From: Priestia megaterium NBRC 15308 = ATCC 14581
Lineage (GTDB): Bacteria; Bacillota; Bacilli; Bacillales; Bacillaceae_H
Length of the DNA stretch: 64,000 nt
Direction of reading: 5' to 3'
Assembly: GCF_000832985.1 (NCBI RefSeq)
Contig: NZ_CP009920.1
Coordinates: 2,722,501-2,786,500 of the forward strand
This document shows, piece by piece, positions 54,927-64,000 of the stretch. A program made the translations under genes and the position numbers. The notes below the pieces were generated by a model that saw nothing but the letters and a program-made list of their open reading frames with translations, searched no databases and was not told the DNA's origin. Position 1 is the first letter of the stretch. Each line of letters starts with the position of its first letter.

Positions 54927-56162
54927 GTGATTACGGTTAAACAAACGAAAGAAAAGATAAAGAAAATAGAGAACGGTACAATTGTAACGCCGCTAGGTTT
55001 TTCAGCAGACGGCGTTCACGCTGGTTTACGTTATGCTAAAAAAGATTTAGGAGTTATTGTAAGCGATGTGCCAGCTAATTGCGCAGCTGTTTACACGCTT
55101 AACGCCTTCCAAGCGGCGCCTTTAGCTGTTACAAAAGAAAGTGTAGCGGTGGAGCAGAAGCTGCAAGCGATCGTTGTGAACAGCGCATGTGCAAATGCAT
55201 GTACTGGAGAACAAGGATTAAAAGATGCATACCAAATGCGAAATACATGTGCAAAAAAGCTTAATATCCTACCTCATCATGTAGCGGTAGCTTCTACAGG
55301 CGTAATTGGAGAGCTTCTAGATATGGAAAAAATCGTGAAAGGCATTGGGTTGTTAAGTCCCTCGTCGAACAAAGAAAAAGCAGAAGAATTTCAAACGGCT
55401 ATTTTAACAACAGATACAGTGATGAAATCAGCTTGCTATGAAACAAAAATTGACGGCAAAGTAGTCACCATTGGCGGCACAGCGAAAGGATCAGGCATGA
55501 TTCACCCAAATATGGCTACGATGCTTAGCTTTATCACAACGGATGCTAAGGTTGAAGCTTCAGTGCTACAAGATGCGCTAGGTTCTATTACAAATAAAAG
55601 CTTTAATCAAATTACAGTGGATGGTGATACGTCCACCAACGATATGGTTGTTGTTTTAGCAAATGGAAAAGCTGATCACCAGTCGCTTACACCAGATCAT
55701 CCTGAATGGAATTCGTTTTATGAAGCACTGCGCTTGACGTGTGAAGATTTAGCCAAACAAATTGCACGCGACGGTGAAGGAGCAACAAAACTAATTGAAG
55801 TAAACGTATCTGGTGCTCATACAAACGAAGAAGCAAATGTGATTGCTAAACAAATTGTGGGCTCGAACCTAGTGAAAACGGCCATGTATGGAGCCGATGC
55901 TAATTGGGGACGAATTATTTGTTCAGTTGGATACAGCGGAGTAGCGCTTAATCCAGAAACAGTGAATGTTTCGTTAGGCAATATCCAGATGTTAGAAAAC
56001 AGTCAGCCTGTTTCATTTAGTGAAGAAGAGGCAAAGGCTTATTTAGAAAATGATACGGTCGAAGTCTATGTGGACTTACAGCAGGGAAGCGGGATCGGCA
56101 AAGCGTGGGGCTGCGATTTGACTTACGATTATGTCAAAATCAATGCCAGTTATCGAACGTAA
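54927..56162 (+). CDS. argJ: Bifunctional glutamate N-acetyltransferase / amino-acid N-acetyltransferase
   Basis: ArgJ, 411 residues, recycles the acetyl group from N-acetylornithine to glutamate and in Bacillus also makes acetylglutamate from acetyl-CoA. The self-cleavage site ATML is present in KGSGMIHPNMATMLSF, with the nucleophile Thr at residue 198. The GTG at 54927 is used because CAGGAGGG lies 8 nt upstream; a longer frame that overlaps argC has no ribosome site. Confidence 0.95.
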   Translation: MITVKQTKEKIKKIENGTIVTPLGFSADGVHAGLRYAKKDLGVIVSDVPANCAAVYTLNAFQAAPLAVTKESVAVEQKLQAIVVNSACANACTGEQGLKDAYQMRNTCAKKLNILPHHVAVASTGVIGELLDMEKIVKGIGLLSPSSNKEKAEEFQTAILTTDTVMKSACYETKIDGKVVTIGGTAKGSGMIHPNMATMLSFITTDAKVEASVLQDALGSITNKSFNQITVDGDTSTNDMVVVLANGKADHQSLTPDHPEWNSFYEALRLTCEDLAKQIARDGEGATKLIEVNVSGAHTNEEANVIAKQIVGSNLVKTAMYGADANWGRIICSVGYSGVALNPETVNVSLGNIQMLENSQPVSFSEEEAKAYLENDTVEVYVDLQQGSGIGKAWGCDLTYDYVKINASYRT

Positions 56163-56174
56163 GGAGAGAGTGAA

Positions 56175-56999
56175 ATGAGCAATGAAAAAATCGTCGTTGT
56201 AAAATGCGGAGGCAGCATTGTCAACCAGTTAACAAGCGCTTTTTTTGAAAGCATTCAGCAGTTAAAAGCAAATGGATATCAGATCATTGTTGTGCACGGA
56301 GGCGGACCTGATATTCAAGATACGCTTACCAAACTTCACATTGAAACGGAATTTGTAGATGGGCTTCGAAAAACGTCCAAAGAAGCATTAGAAGTTGTGA
56401 CGATGGTATTAGCAGGCAAGGTTAATAAGCAGCTTGTAAAAGATCTACAAAAATCGAACTTAAAAGCGGTAGGACTATCAGGAATTGATGGATTATTGCT
56501 TAAAGCAGAGGCAATTGATGTGGAACGTCTAGGTTACGTTGGAGAAGTAAAAGGCGTAAACGATACATTATTAAAACAACTAACTGACAGTAAGTATATT
56601 CCAGTTGTTTCTTCCATTGGAGCAGATGAAGAAGGTAATAGCTATAATATTAATGCTGACGTGGCAGCCGGAGCCGTTGCACAAGCAGTAAATGCTGAAA
56701 AGCTGATGTTTGTAACGGATGTAAAAGGTGTGTTAAAGGATGGAGCATTGCTTCCTGAGCTTACAAAGTCAGAGATTGATGCACTTATTGAAGAAAAAGT
56801 AATTTATGGCGGAATGATTCCGAAAGTAACATCAGCGGTAAATGCGTTATCTCCTTTGCTTGAAGAAGTTCATATTATTAGCGGAACTGATGGATTTTTA
56901 GATAAGGAAGGAAAGCTGATTGGTACAGCAATTAAATATAGTGGGAAAGGTGGAGAAGATAGCGATGAGTTCATTGTTTCCAACATATCAACGGTTTGA
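56175..56999 (+). CDS. argB: Acetylglutamate kinase
   Basis: ArgB, 274 residues, phosphorylates N-acetylglutamate. Amino-acid-kinase motifs are VVKCGGSIV (residues 8-16), [11 protein letters not shown] (near 38), FVDGLRKT and the C-terminal [19 protein letters not shown] is 6 nt before the ATG. The 3' end overlaps argD by 35 nt, and the last residues (about 260-274) extend beyond the usual 258-residue length. Confidence 0.95.
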   Translation: MSNEKIVVVKCGGSIVNQLTSAFFESIQQLKANGYQIIVVHGGGPDIQDTLTKLHIETEFVDGLRKTSKEALEVVTMVLAGKVNKQLVKDLQKSNLKAVGLSGIDGLLLKAEAIDVERLGYVGEVKGVNDTLLKQLTDSKYIPVVSSIGADEEGNSYNINADVAAGAVAQAVNAEKLMFVTDVKGVLKDGALLPELTKSEIDALIEEKVIYGGMIPKVTSAVNALSPLLEEVHIISGTDGFLDKEGKLIGTAIKYSGKGGEDSDEFIVSNISTV

Positions 57000-58119
57000 T
57001 ATCCATGTGGAAGAGGCGCAAGGAACAAAATTAATAGATAACAAAGGAAATGAGTATTTAGATTTTATTTCAGGTATCGCTGTTTGTAACGTAGGTCATC
57101 GTCATCCTGATGTTCAAAAAGCGGTCGAAGAGCAGTTAAATAAAGTGTGGCACGTGTCAAATTTATTTCATCAATCGATTCAAGAAGACGTAGCAGGTAA
57201 GCTTGTGGAACGCTCAAACGGTGATGCAGTATTTTTCTGTAACAGCGGTGCAGAAGCCAACGAAGCGGCGATTAAATTAGCGCGCAAGTACACACAAAAA
57301 CACAAAATTATTACGTTTACAAAATCATTTCATGGACGTACATTTGCTACAATGACAGCTACAGGGCAGGCAAAAATTCATGATGGCTTCGGTCCTCTTG
57401 TTAATGAGTTTGTTTACGTGCCCTACAATGATGAAGAAGCATTAAAACAGGAAATGGACGACAGCGTAGCAGCAATTATGGTTGAAGTCATTCAAGGAGA
57501 AGGCGGAGTGGTTCCAGGAACCGAAGCATTTTTATTAACCATTCAAGAGCTATGTAAAAAGCACGAAGCACTGTTTATAGTTGACGAAGTGCAAACTGGA
57601 ATCGGCAGAACTGGAAAACCATTTGCTTATCAGCATTTTAACGTTTCACCAGATATTATTACAGCAGCTAAAGGATTAGGAAGCGGAATGCCGGTTGGTG
57701 CAATGATTGGCAAAGGCTATCTCAAAGAAGCATTTGGACCTGGTACTCACGGAACAACCTTTGGAGGAAACCCAATTGCACTAGCTTCAGCCAAAGCAAC
57801 CTTAAACATTATTTTTAATGAAGCATTTTTGGCAGAGGTTACAGAAAAAAGCCTTTATTTTACCAATGCTTTGAAAAATAGCGTAGCAGATTATTCATTT
57901 GTAACCGATGTTCGTGGAAAAGGTTTTATGATTGGAATTGAATGCGGAGAACATCAGTCAGCATTGCTTGCAGCTATGCGTGAAAAAGGATTGCTAGCAC
58001 TGGGAGCAGGACCGCATGTAGTACGATTGCTGCCGCCTTTAACTGTAACAAAAGAAGAGTTGGACCAAGCGATTCATATCATTGAAGAAGCGTTTAGCCA
58101 AACAAAAATTACTTCATAA
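56965..58119 (+). CDS. argD: Acetylornithine aminotransferase
   Basis: ArgD, 384 residues from the ATG at 56965 ([20 protein letters not shown]). A class-III PLP aminotransferase with [41 protein letters not shown] and the PLP Lys in [15 protein letters not shown]. The start lies inside argB behind GGTGGAG. An earlier in-frame ATG-like start at 56920 lies deeper in argB and lacks a ribosome site. It is related to rocD in this window but acts in synthesis. Confidence 0.94.
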   Translation: MSSLFPTYQRFDIHVEEAQGTKLIDNKGNEYLDFISGIAVCNVGHRHPDVQKAVEEQLNKVWHVSNLFHQSIQEDVAGKLVERSNGDAVFFCNSGAEANEAAIKLARKYTQKHKIITFTKSFHGRTFATMTATGQAKIHDGFGPLVNEFVYVPYNDEEALKQEMDDSVAAIMVEVIQGEGGVVPGTEAFLLTIQELCKKHEALFIVDEVQTGIGRTGKPFAYQHFNVSPDIITAAKGLGSGMPVGAMIGKGYLKEAFGPGTHGTTFGGNPIALASAKATLNIIFNEAFLAEVTEKSLYFTNALKNSVADYSFVTDVRGKGFMIGIECGEHQSALLAAMREKGLLALGAGPHVVRLLPPLTVTKEELDQAIHIIEEAFSQTKITS

Positions 58120-58161
58120 TACAAATTTTTTTGAATATGTTTGTATAAAAATTCTGTTTTA

Positions 58162-58175
58162 TAAATAATTATTCG
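58162..58175 (+). promoter_or_regulatory. Second ARG-box-like site, upstream of carA
   Basis: TAAATAATTATTCG matches 12 of 14 positions of TGAATWWWWATTCA in the 70-bp gap between argD and carA, 15 bp before the carA start. It suggests ArgR/AhrC binding inside the operon. A promoter of its own for carA was not firmly identified. Confidence 0.5.
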
Positions 58176-58189
58176 AAGAGGGATGCACA

Positions 58190-59263
58190 ATGAACGGATA
58201 TTTACACTTAGCAAACGGCGATTCGTTCGCCGGACACATTGAACATACAGCAACGCACCAGGCAGAAGGAGAAATTGTTTTCTTTACTGGAATGACTGGT
58301 TATCAAGAAGTTGTGACTGATCCATCTTACAAAGATCAAATTATCGTCTTTACGTACCCTTTGATTGGGAACTATGGTATCAATGAAAAAGATTATGAAA
58401 GCAAAAAGCCTCACGTAGCAGGCGTTGTCGTATACGAATGTTCAGATGAAGGGTTCCATTACGAAGCGATGTACAGCTTTAAACAATATTTAAAGAAATG
58501 GAACATTCCGCTTATTACACATGTGGATACGAGAGCGGTCGTAAAACGAATTCGAAAAGAAGGTACGATGCAATCTGCCTTTTCGACATCTGCTGAACCA
58601 CCAGCATTTACTGCTGAATGCGATGGATATGTAGTAAAAGAAGTATCAACAAAAGAGCCTGTTACTTACGGGAACGGTGAAAAACACGTTGTATTAATGG
58701 ACTTTGGCTATAAAAAATCAATTTTACAAGAGCTGTTAAATCGAGGCTGCAAAGTAACAGTTGTTCCTTATTCTACAAGCTCTTCAAAAGTAAAAGAGCT
58801 GCAGCCGGATGGCATTGTCTTATCAAACGGACCTGGAGATCCAACCCAAGTGAGCAGTCAGCTGGATGAACTAAAAGAAATTATTTCATCGTATCCAACT
58901 TTGGGAATTTGCTTTGGACATCAGTTAATTGGGCTTGCTTTTGGGGCACAAACCAAAAAGCTGGCGTTCGGTCACCGAGGAGCTAATCAGCCTGTAATTG
59001 ATTTAACGAATAACAAAGTGTGTATGACGTCTCAAAACCATAGCTATGTCGTAGATGAACAGACGATTACGTCTACGCCATTAAACGTTCGATTTAAAAA
59101 TGTGAATGACGGATCGGTTGAAGGTTTAATGCATAAAGACCTTCCTGTTATGTCGGTTCAATATCATCCAGAAGCACATCCTGGACCAAGTGACAGCACG
59201 TATATCTTTGATGAATTTATGACGAAAGTACAGCAAGTAGGGAGCGGAAAAGTATATGCCTAA
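58190..59263 (+). CDS. carA: Carbamoyl-phosphate synthase small subunit, arginine-specific
   Basis: CarA, 357 residues, supplies ammonia from glutamine. The N-terminal domain has FTGMTGYQEVVTDPSY and TYPLIGNYG. The C-terminal glutaminase domain has LSNGPGDP, the nucleophile Cys in LGICFGHQL (about residue 242) and the His/Glu pair in QYHPEAHPGP. Its place in the arg operon identifies it as the arginine-regulated enzyme, distinct from the pyrimidine one (pyrAA). It overlaps carB by 8 nt. Confidence 0.95.
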   Translation: MNGYLHLANGDSFAGHIEHTATHQAEGEIVFFTGMTGYQEVVTDPSYKDQIIVFTYPLIGNYGINEKDYESKKPHVAGVVVYECSDEGFHYEAMYSFKQYLKKWNIPLITHVDTRAVVKRIRKEGTMQSAFSTSAEPPAFTAECDGYVVKEVSTKEPVTYGNGEKHVVLMDFGYKKSILQELLNRGCKVTVVPYSTSSSKVKELQPDGIVLSNGPGDPTQVSSQLDELKEIISSYPTLGICFGHQLIGLAFGAQTKKLAFGHRGANQPVIDLTNNKVCMTSQNHSYVVDEQTITSTPLNVRFKNVNDGSVEGLMHKDLPVMSVQYHPEAHPGPSDSTYIFDEFMTKVQQVGSGKVYA

Positions 59264-62200
59264 AGACCAAACGTTAAAAAAGATTTTAGTAATCGGATCA
59301 GGACCAATCGTAATCGGGCAAGCAGCAGAATTTGATTATTCAGGAACTCAGGCATGCTTGTCATTAAAAGAAGAAGGTTATGAAGTTATCTTAATCAATA
59401 ATAATCCAGCTACAATTATGACGGACACTCACGTAGCAGACCGAATCTATTTTGAACCATTAACAGTAGACTGCGTAGAGAAAATTATTGCAAAAGAAAA
59501 GCCGGACGGTTTGTTAGCAACATTAGGTGGACAGACGGGTTTAAACTTAGCACTTGAGCTTCATGAACAAAACATTTTGCCAAAATATGATGTGAAACTT
59601 TTAGGAACGCCGATTGAATCAATCAAAAAAGGTGAAAGTCGTGAAGAGTTCCGCGCATTGATGAATGAACTGAATGAACCGGTGCCGGAAAGTGAAGTTG
59701 TTACAAAAGTAGAAGAAGCGTTAGCTTTTGCCAAGAAAATTGGTTTTCCTGTTATTGTACGTCCTGCTTATACGCTAGGCGGAACGGGCGGAGGAATTGC
59801 TCATTCTATGGAAGAGCTTGAAAAGCTTTCAGCGTCAGGTTTGCGTGAAAGTGCTATTACTCAGTGCTTAATTGAAAAAAGCATCGCCGGATTTAAAGAG
59901 GTTGAGTACGAGGTTATGCGTGACGTAAACAATACGTGCATCACAATTTGTAATATGGAGAACATCGATCCCGTAGGCGTCCATACTGGAGATTCGGTGG
60001 TCGTTGCTCCTTCTCAAACACTAACAGACGTGGAATATCAAATGCTTCGCTCTGCTTCAGTTAAAATTATTTCATCGCTTGGCATTATTGGGGGTTGCAA
60101 CATTCAGTTTGCGCTTGATCCAAAAAGCAAGCAGTACTATTTAATTGAAGTAAATCCGCGTGTGAGCCGTTCGTCTGCTCTTGCATCAAAAGCAACTGGC
60201 TATCCGATTGCCAAAATTGCTGCAAAGCTATCGGTAGGCTACACGCTTCATGAATTATTAAATCCTGTGACAGGAGACACGTATGCAAGCTTTGAACCTG
60301 CTCTTGACTATGTAGTAGTGAAATTTCCAAGATGGCCGTTTGACAAGTTTTTCTACGCTGAAAGAACGCTTGGTACGCAAATGAAAGCAACTGGAGAAGT
60401 AATGGCTATTGACCGTAACTTTACACGTAGCTTCCAAAAAGCATTATCTTCTTTAGAAATTGACTTACAAGGATTAGAAGTAGAAGAACTGCAAGAACTT
60501 TCAACGGATGAATTAAAAAGCAGGCTAGGCGAACAAAGCGATGAGCGTATTTTTGTTATCCTTGAGCTTTTACGCCGCGGCACAACGCCTGAGTATATCC
60601 ATGAAGTAACACAAATTGATTATTTCTATTTAACACACTTTGCACAGCTGATTAAAATGGAAGCATCTTTAAAAGAAGTACGTTTTGATTCGATTACAGC
60701 TGAACAATTCAAGCAAGTGAAGGAACATGGTTTTACAGATGCGTATCTAGCAGACGTATGGAATGTGCCAGAACTTGAGGTAAGAGCGAAACGTAAAGCA
60801 CTACATATTACGCCAAGCTATAAAATGGTGGATACATGTGCAGCGGAGTTTGAATCTTCAACGGCGTATTTCTACTCTAGTTACTACGGCGAAAGTGAGA
60901 TTGAACCATCAACGAATAAAAAAGTTGCGATTATCGGTTCTGGACCAATTCGTATCGGGCAAGGAGTAGAGTTCGACTACAGCTCTGTACACGGTGTGCT
61001 AGCTCTTGAAAAAGAAGGATACGAAACGATTTTAATTAACAATAATCCAGAAACGGTAAGTACAGATTTTGAAGTAGCAGATCGCTTATATTTTGAACCT
61101 GTAACAGTAGAGGACGTATTAAATGTTCTTGATGCTGAAAATGTGACGGATGTAATTGTTCAATACGGAGGTCAAACGGCTATTTCGCTTGTTAAAGGTC
61201 TAGAAGAAGCTGGCGTTAATTTACTAGGGATTACAAATGATGTCATTGATGCACTTGAAGATCGTGACCTGTTTTATAAGCTCTTAGATGACTGTGATAT
61301 TCCGCATATCCCAGGTGAAATGGCGAAGGACGCGAAAGAACTTGTAAAAAAAGCAAAAGATATGGGCTTCCCATTACTTATTCGTCCTTCTTACGTGATT
61401 GGCGGAAAAGGAATGCTGACAATTCAAAACGAAACGGAGCTGCAGGCTTGTTTACCGGCTATTAAAGCTTCTCATTTCCCAATGCTTATTGATGCTTACT
61501 TCCCGGGAAAAGAAGCAGAAGTTGACGTGGTAGCAGATGGAAAAGATGTGTTGATTCCGACAATCGTTGAACATATTGAAAAAGCCGGCGTTCATTCAGG
61601 AGACAGCTATGCGCTTTTACCAGCAAAAACAGTAGAAGCAGCGCATAAAGAAAAAATGGTGAGCTACGCTCAAAAAATTGTAAACAAACTTCAATATAAA
61701 GGGATTATGAATATCCAATATGTTATTTACAACGATGAAGTCTACATGCTGGAAGTTAATCCGCGTGCCAGCCGTACAGTGCCTGTAGTAAGCAAAGTGT
61801 GCAACACGCCGCTTGTTTCGCTATCAACTCAAATATTGCTTGGGAAATCATTGTCGGAAATTAGTGAAAAGCTAGGTTTATTGCCGGATCCGGCTTACAC
61901 AACTATCAAGTTTCCAGTGTTTTCGACAAGTAAATTATCAGGAGTTGATCCACTTGTTGGACCAGAAATGAAGTCAACTGGTGAAGGAATTGCGATTTCT
62001 TCAACGATTGAAGAAGCAGCAAAAAAAGTATTCCATCAGTATGTGTTAAGTAAAAAAGGTGCTGCAGAAGTGTATATCAACGGAGAGGCGCAGGGCCTTG
62101 AAGAGCTTGCGCAAAGCGCGGGATTAACTCTTGTTAAAGATAAAGAAGTTAGTGAATGGGTGAAAACGAAAGAAGCTTTATTATATGTAAGTTTACAGCC

Positions 62201-62366
62201 TGAAGATAAAGAAAGCCGTATGTCAGCATTAAAACACGGTTTAATGGTTATGACGGAGGCAGAAACGGCTTCGCTATTTTTCCAATCGTTCCAAGTCGAT
62301 GAATATCACGTTTCATCACTGCAAGAATGGTTTCAAAAAACTAAAAAGGAAGTGACAGTATCATGA
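59256..62366 (+). CDS. carB: Carbamoyl-phosphate synthase large subunit, arginine-specific
   Basis: CarB, 1036 residues, makes carbamoyl phosphate for argF. It holds two homologous ATP-grasp halves, each starting with a KK(I/V)(L/A)(V/I)IGSGPI.IGQ motif (residues 7 and 549) and containing YGGQT or LGGQTGLN and EVNPR(V/A)SR. The roughly 100-residue C-terminal region is shorter than in PyrAB (about 1070 aa), as known for the arginine-specific enzyme of Bacillus. It overlaps carA and argF. Confidence 0.95.
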   Translation: MPKDQTLKKILVIGSGPIVIGQAAEFDYSGTQACLSLKEEGYEVILINNNPATIMTDTHVADRIYFEPLTVDCVEKIIAKEKPDGLLATLGGQTGLNLALELHEQNILPKYDVKLLGTPIESIKKGESREEFRALMNELNEPVPESEVVTKVEEALAFAKKIGFPVIVRPAYTLGGTGGGIAHSMEELEKLSASGLRESAITQCLIEKSIAGFKEVEYEVMRDVNNTCITICNMENIDPVGVHTGDSVVVAPSQTLTDVEYQMLRSASVKIISSLGIIGGCNIQFALDPKSKQYYLIEVNPRVSRSSALASKATGYPIAKIAAKLSVGYTLHELLNPVTGDTYASFEPALDYVVVKFPRWPFDKFFYAERTLGTQMKATGEVMAIDRNFTRSFQKALSSLEIDLQGLEVEELQELSTDELKSRLGEQSDERIFVILELLRRGTTPEYIHEVTQIDYFYLTHFAQLIKMEASLKEVRFDSITAEQFKQVKEHGFTDAYLADVWNVPELEVRAKRKALHITPSYKMVDTCAAEFESSTAYFYSSYYGESEIEPSTNKKVAIIGSGPIRIGQGVEFDYSSVHGVLALEKEGYETILINNNPETVSTDFEVADRLYFEPVTVEDVLNVLDAENVTDVIVQYGGQTAISLVKGLEEAGVNLLGITNDVIDALEDRDLFYKLLDDCDIPHIPGEMAKDAKELVKKAKDMGFPLLIRPSYVIGGKGMLTIQNETELQACLPAIKASHFPMLIDAYFPGKEAEVDVVADGKDVLIPTIVEHIEKAGVHSGDSYALLPAKTVEAAHKEKMVSYAQKIVNKLQYKGIMNIQYVIYNDEVYMLEVNPRASRTVPVVSKVCNTPLVSLSTQILLGKSLSEISEKLGLLPDPAYTTIKFPVFSTSKLSGVDPLVGPEMKSTGEGIAISSTIEEAAKKVFHQYVLSKKGAAEVYINGEAQGLEELAQSAGLTLVKDKEVSEWVKTKEALLYVSLQPEDKESRMSALKHGLMVMTEAETASLFFQSFQVDEYHVSSLQEWFQKTKKEVTVS

Positions 62367-63313
62367 GTACAGTCTCGGTAAATACGAATTTAAAAGGAAA
62401 AGATTTGCTTACACTTAAAGATTTATCATCAGACGATATTATGTCACTTTTAGAAAGCGCCATTGAACTGAAAGAAAAGCATAAAAATGGTGAAATCGTA
62501 ACATCGTTAAAAGGAAAAACGCTGGGGCTCATTTTTGAAAAATCTTCAACAAGAACAAGAGTCTCATTTGAAGCGGGAATGATGCAGCTTGGAGGAAACG
62601 CCCTCTTTTTAAGCAGCCAAGATTTACAGATTGGACGCGGAGAAACGATTGCTGATACAGCACGCGTACTATCTGAATTCATCGATGCTATAATGATTCG
62701 TACGTTTGAACACAGCAAGATCGAAGAGCTTGCAGATTACGCATCCATTCCCGTTATTAATGGTTTGACAGATGATTATCATCCTTGTCAGGCTCTAGCT
62801 GATTTATTAACGATCTACGAGCACAAGAAATCATTTGAAGGGCTAAAAGTAGCGTATGTTGGAGACGGAAATAATGTAGCGCATTCGTTAATGATTGCCT
62901 GTGCAAAAATGGGGATAGATATTTCAATTGGATGCCCTGATGGATATGAGCCAAAAGACTTTGTAACAGCTTATGTTCATGAAATAGCTGCTACAACAGG
63001 TGCGAAGGTTACGATTACAAAAGATCCTATAGAAGCTGTGAAAAATGCCGATGCTATTTATGCAGACGTATGGACAAGTATGGGACAGGAAGAAGAAGCA
63101 CAGCAACGCTTGAAAATATTTGCTCCTTATCAAGTAAATGAAGAACTAGCTTCCTATGCTAAGTCAGACTATTTATTTCTGCACTGTTTGCCTGCGCATC
63201 GTGAAGAAGAAGTAACAGCAAGCGTTATTGACGGACCAAATTCTGTTGTTTTTCAGCAGGCTGGAAATCGTATGCATGTACAAAAAGCTTTGCTGCAAGC
63301 CATTTTAGCTTAA
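62363..63313 (+). CDS. argF: Ornithine carbamoyltransferase, anabolic
   Basis: ArgF, 316 residues, condenses ornithine and carbamoyl phosphate to citrulline. Motifs are the carbamoyl-phosphate loop [13 protein letters not shown] (about residues 53-65), [29 protein letters not shown] and the Cys in [13 protein letters not shown]. The start overlaps the carB stop by 4 nt. It is the last gene of the operon before a terminator. Confidence 0.96.
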   Translation: MSTVSVNTNLKGKDLLTLKDLSSDDIMSLLESAIELKEKHKNGEIVTSLKGKTLGLIFEKSSTRTRVSFEAGMMQLGGNALFLSSQDLQIGRGETIADTARVLSEFIDAIMIRTFEHSKIEELADYASIPVINGLTDDYHPCQALADLLTIYEHKKSFEGLKVAYVGDGNNVAHSLMIACAKMGIDISIGCPDGYEPKDFVTAYVHEIAATTGAKVTITKDPIEAVKNADAIYADVWTSMGQEEEAQQRLKIFAPYQVNEELASYAKSDYLFLHCLPAHREEEVTASVIDGPNSVVFQQAGNRMHVQKALLQAILA

Positions 63314-63315
63314 GA

Positions 63316-63353
63316 GAAAAACCCTTTCTGAGAATATCAGAAGGGGTTTTTTG
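63316..63353 (+). terminator. Terminator of the arg-car operon
   Basis: AAAACCC(T)TTCTGA pairs with TCAGAAGGGGTTTT around a GAATA loop, followed by T6. Confidence 0.9.
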
Positions 63354-63416
63354 TTTAAAGGGAATTAATTGTGGGAACATCAACTGTATACTAAACAGAA
63401 CGAAAGGTGATTTATG

Positions 63417-64000
63417 ATGAAAGTATTAGTTGTTGGAGCAAACGGAACAACGGGAAAACAAGTGGTAGAAAAAGTTGCAAACAGCAAGCATCACGAAGCT
63501 TATGCGATGATTCGCGACGAAAAGCAAGCAGACGCGTTAAAGAAGCTGGGTGCCAACGTTGTGCTTGGTGACTTGGAGCAAGATGTTTCAGATGCTTTAA
63601 AAGGTATGGACGCTGTCATATTTGCAGCAGGTTCTGGAGGACATACGGGAGACGAAAAAACAATCGCTGTGGATCAAAACGGCGCTAAAAATATCATTGA
63701 TGAAGCAAAAAATCAAGGTGCAAAGCGCTTTGTTATGTTAAGTTCAATGGGAACAGACGCACCTGAACAAGGACCAGAAGGCTTACAGCTTTACCTGCGT
63801 GCGAAAGCGATAGCGGATGAATACTTAAAGCAGTCTAATCTACAGTATACAATTGTACGACCAGGAACTTTATCGAATGATCAAGCTACTGGGAAAATTG
63901 ATATCAATAATGATATTGAAGATAAATCTCAGACGATTCCCCGAGCAGATGTAGCAGCCGTGCTTGTAGAATGTCTAAACGAAGAAGCTACGATAGGAAA
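63417..64000 (+). CDS. Atypical SDR, NAD(P)-binding protein (YhfK-like), 3' end outside window
   Basis: The first 194 codons of an atypical short-chain dehydrogenase. MKVLVVGANGTTGKQVVEKV carries the GxxGxxG NAD(P) motif (residues 7-13), followed by GDLEQD, FAAGSGGHTGDEKT, FVMLSSMGTDAPEQ and TIVRPGTL, typical of NAD(P)H-binding proteins such as B. subtilis YhfK. AAAGGTG lies upstream; an adjacent ATG at 63414 is equally possible. The gene runs off the window edge. Substrate unknown. Confidence 0.85.
   Translation, partial: MKVLVVGANGTTGKQVVEKVANSKHHEAYAMIRDEKQADALKKLGANVVLGDLEQDVSDALKGMDAVIFAAGSGGHTGDEKTIAVDQNGAKNIIDEAKNQGAKRFVMLSSMGTDAPEQGPEGLQLYLRAKAIADEYLKQSNLQYTIVRPGTLSNDQATGKIDINNDIEDKSQTIPRADVAAVLVECLNEEATIG

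Overview
The window reads as a chromosomal segment of a low-GC, endospore-forming Bacillaceae, most like Priestia (Bacillus) megaterium. The reasons are a Bacillus-type 23S-5S-tRNA cluster, a complete gerP spore-coat germination cluster, addBA/sbcDC, the rocR-controlled arginine-degradation genes, argCJBD-carAB-argF, and gene order that tracks the B. subtilis yis and yit regions (addB-addA-sbcD-sbcC-yisB-gerP-yisL-yisN-asnO, then yajQ/yitK-yitL-degV/yitS-yitT-yitU-yitW-argC). It differs from B. subtilis by carrying a C30 carotenoid cluster where yisP would be, an isocitrate lyase gene, and a GH13/LacI pair. The species call is inference from content and synteny.

Layout. 1-3590: the 3' part of a 23S rRNA, a 5S rRNA and 19 tRNA genes, all on the + strand, ending in a strong terminator. 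3.7-11.4 kb: M48 membrane protease, aceA, a small IDEAL-domain protein, an S9 peptidase, a VTT/DedA-type membrane protein and a FabG-like reductase behind a structured leader. 11.6-23.8 kb: the DNA-repair block addB-addA-sbcD-sbcC-yisB. 23.9-26.1 kb: gerPABCDEF on the - strand, including a 58-residue gerPD. 26.3-30.5 kb: a DUF418 membrane protein, yisL, yisN and asnO. 30.8-34.7 kb: crtN-crtN2-crtM, preceded by three TTGTATA repeats spaced exactly 11 bp that overlap the promoter; this fits a CarH/LitR-type light and vitamin-B12 operator. 34.8-37.8 kb: a leftover 3' end of an ammonium-transporter gene, a membrane-anchored GH13 protein that has lost its catalytic residues, and a MalR-like LacI regulator. 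38.0-45.6 kb: rocA-rocD-rocB-permease behind a consensus sigma-54 promoter, with convergent rocR. 45.7-53.5 kb: SDR, yajQ, S1-domain cvfB/yitL, a 43-residue protein, DegV, YitT, a two-gene operon with an internally repeated protein, yitU, yitW and an fnr-like gene split by a one-base frameshift. 53.8-63.3 kb: the arginine biosynthesis operon with two ARG-box-like sites. 63.4 kb to the end: the 5' part of an NAD(P)-binding SDR.

How the genes work together. The window holds both arms of arginine metabolism. RocR and sigma-54 control breakdown through arginine/ornithine uptake, RocB, RocD and RocA to glutamate. ArgR/AhrC-type boxes sit over the synthesis operon, which carries its own carbamoyl-phosphate synthetase. 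AddAB, SbcCD and the HNH protein form a double-strand-break repair block. GerP concerns germinant access through the spore coat. The crt genes would convert farnesyl diphosphate to dehydrosqualene-derived C30 carotenoids. The most notable points are the crt operator, the fnr frameshift in an A6 tract, the GH13 pseudoenzyme beside a MalR-like regulator, the ammonium-transporter remnant, and the reductase leader with two competing copies of an 11-mer.
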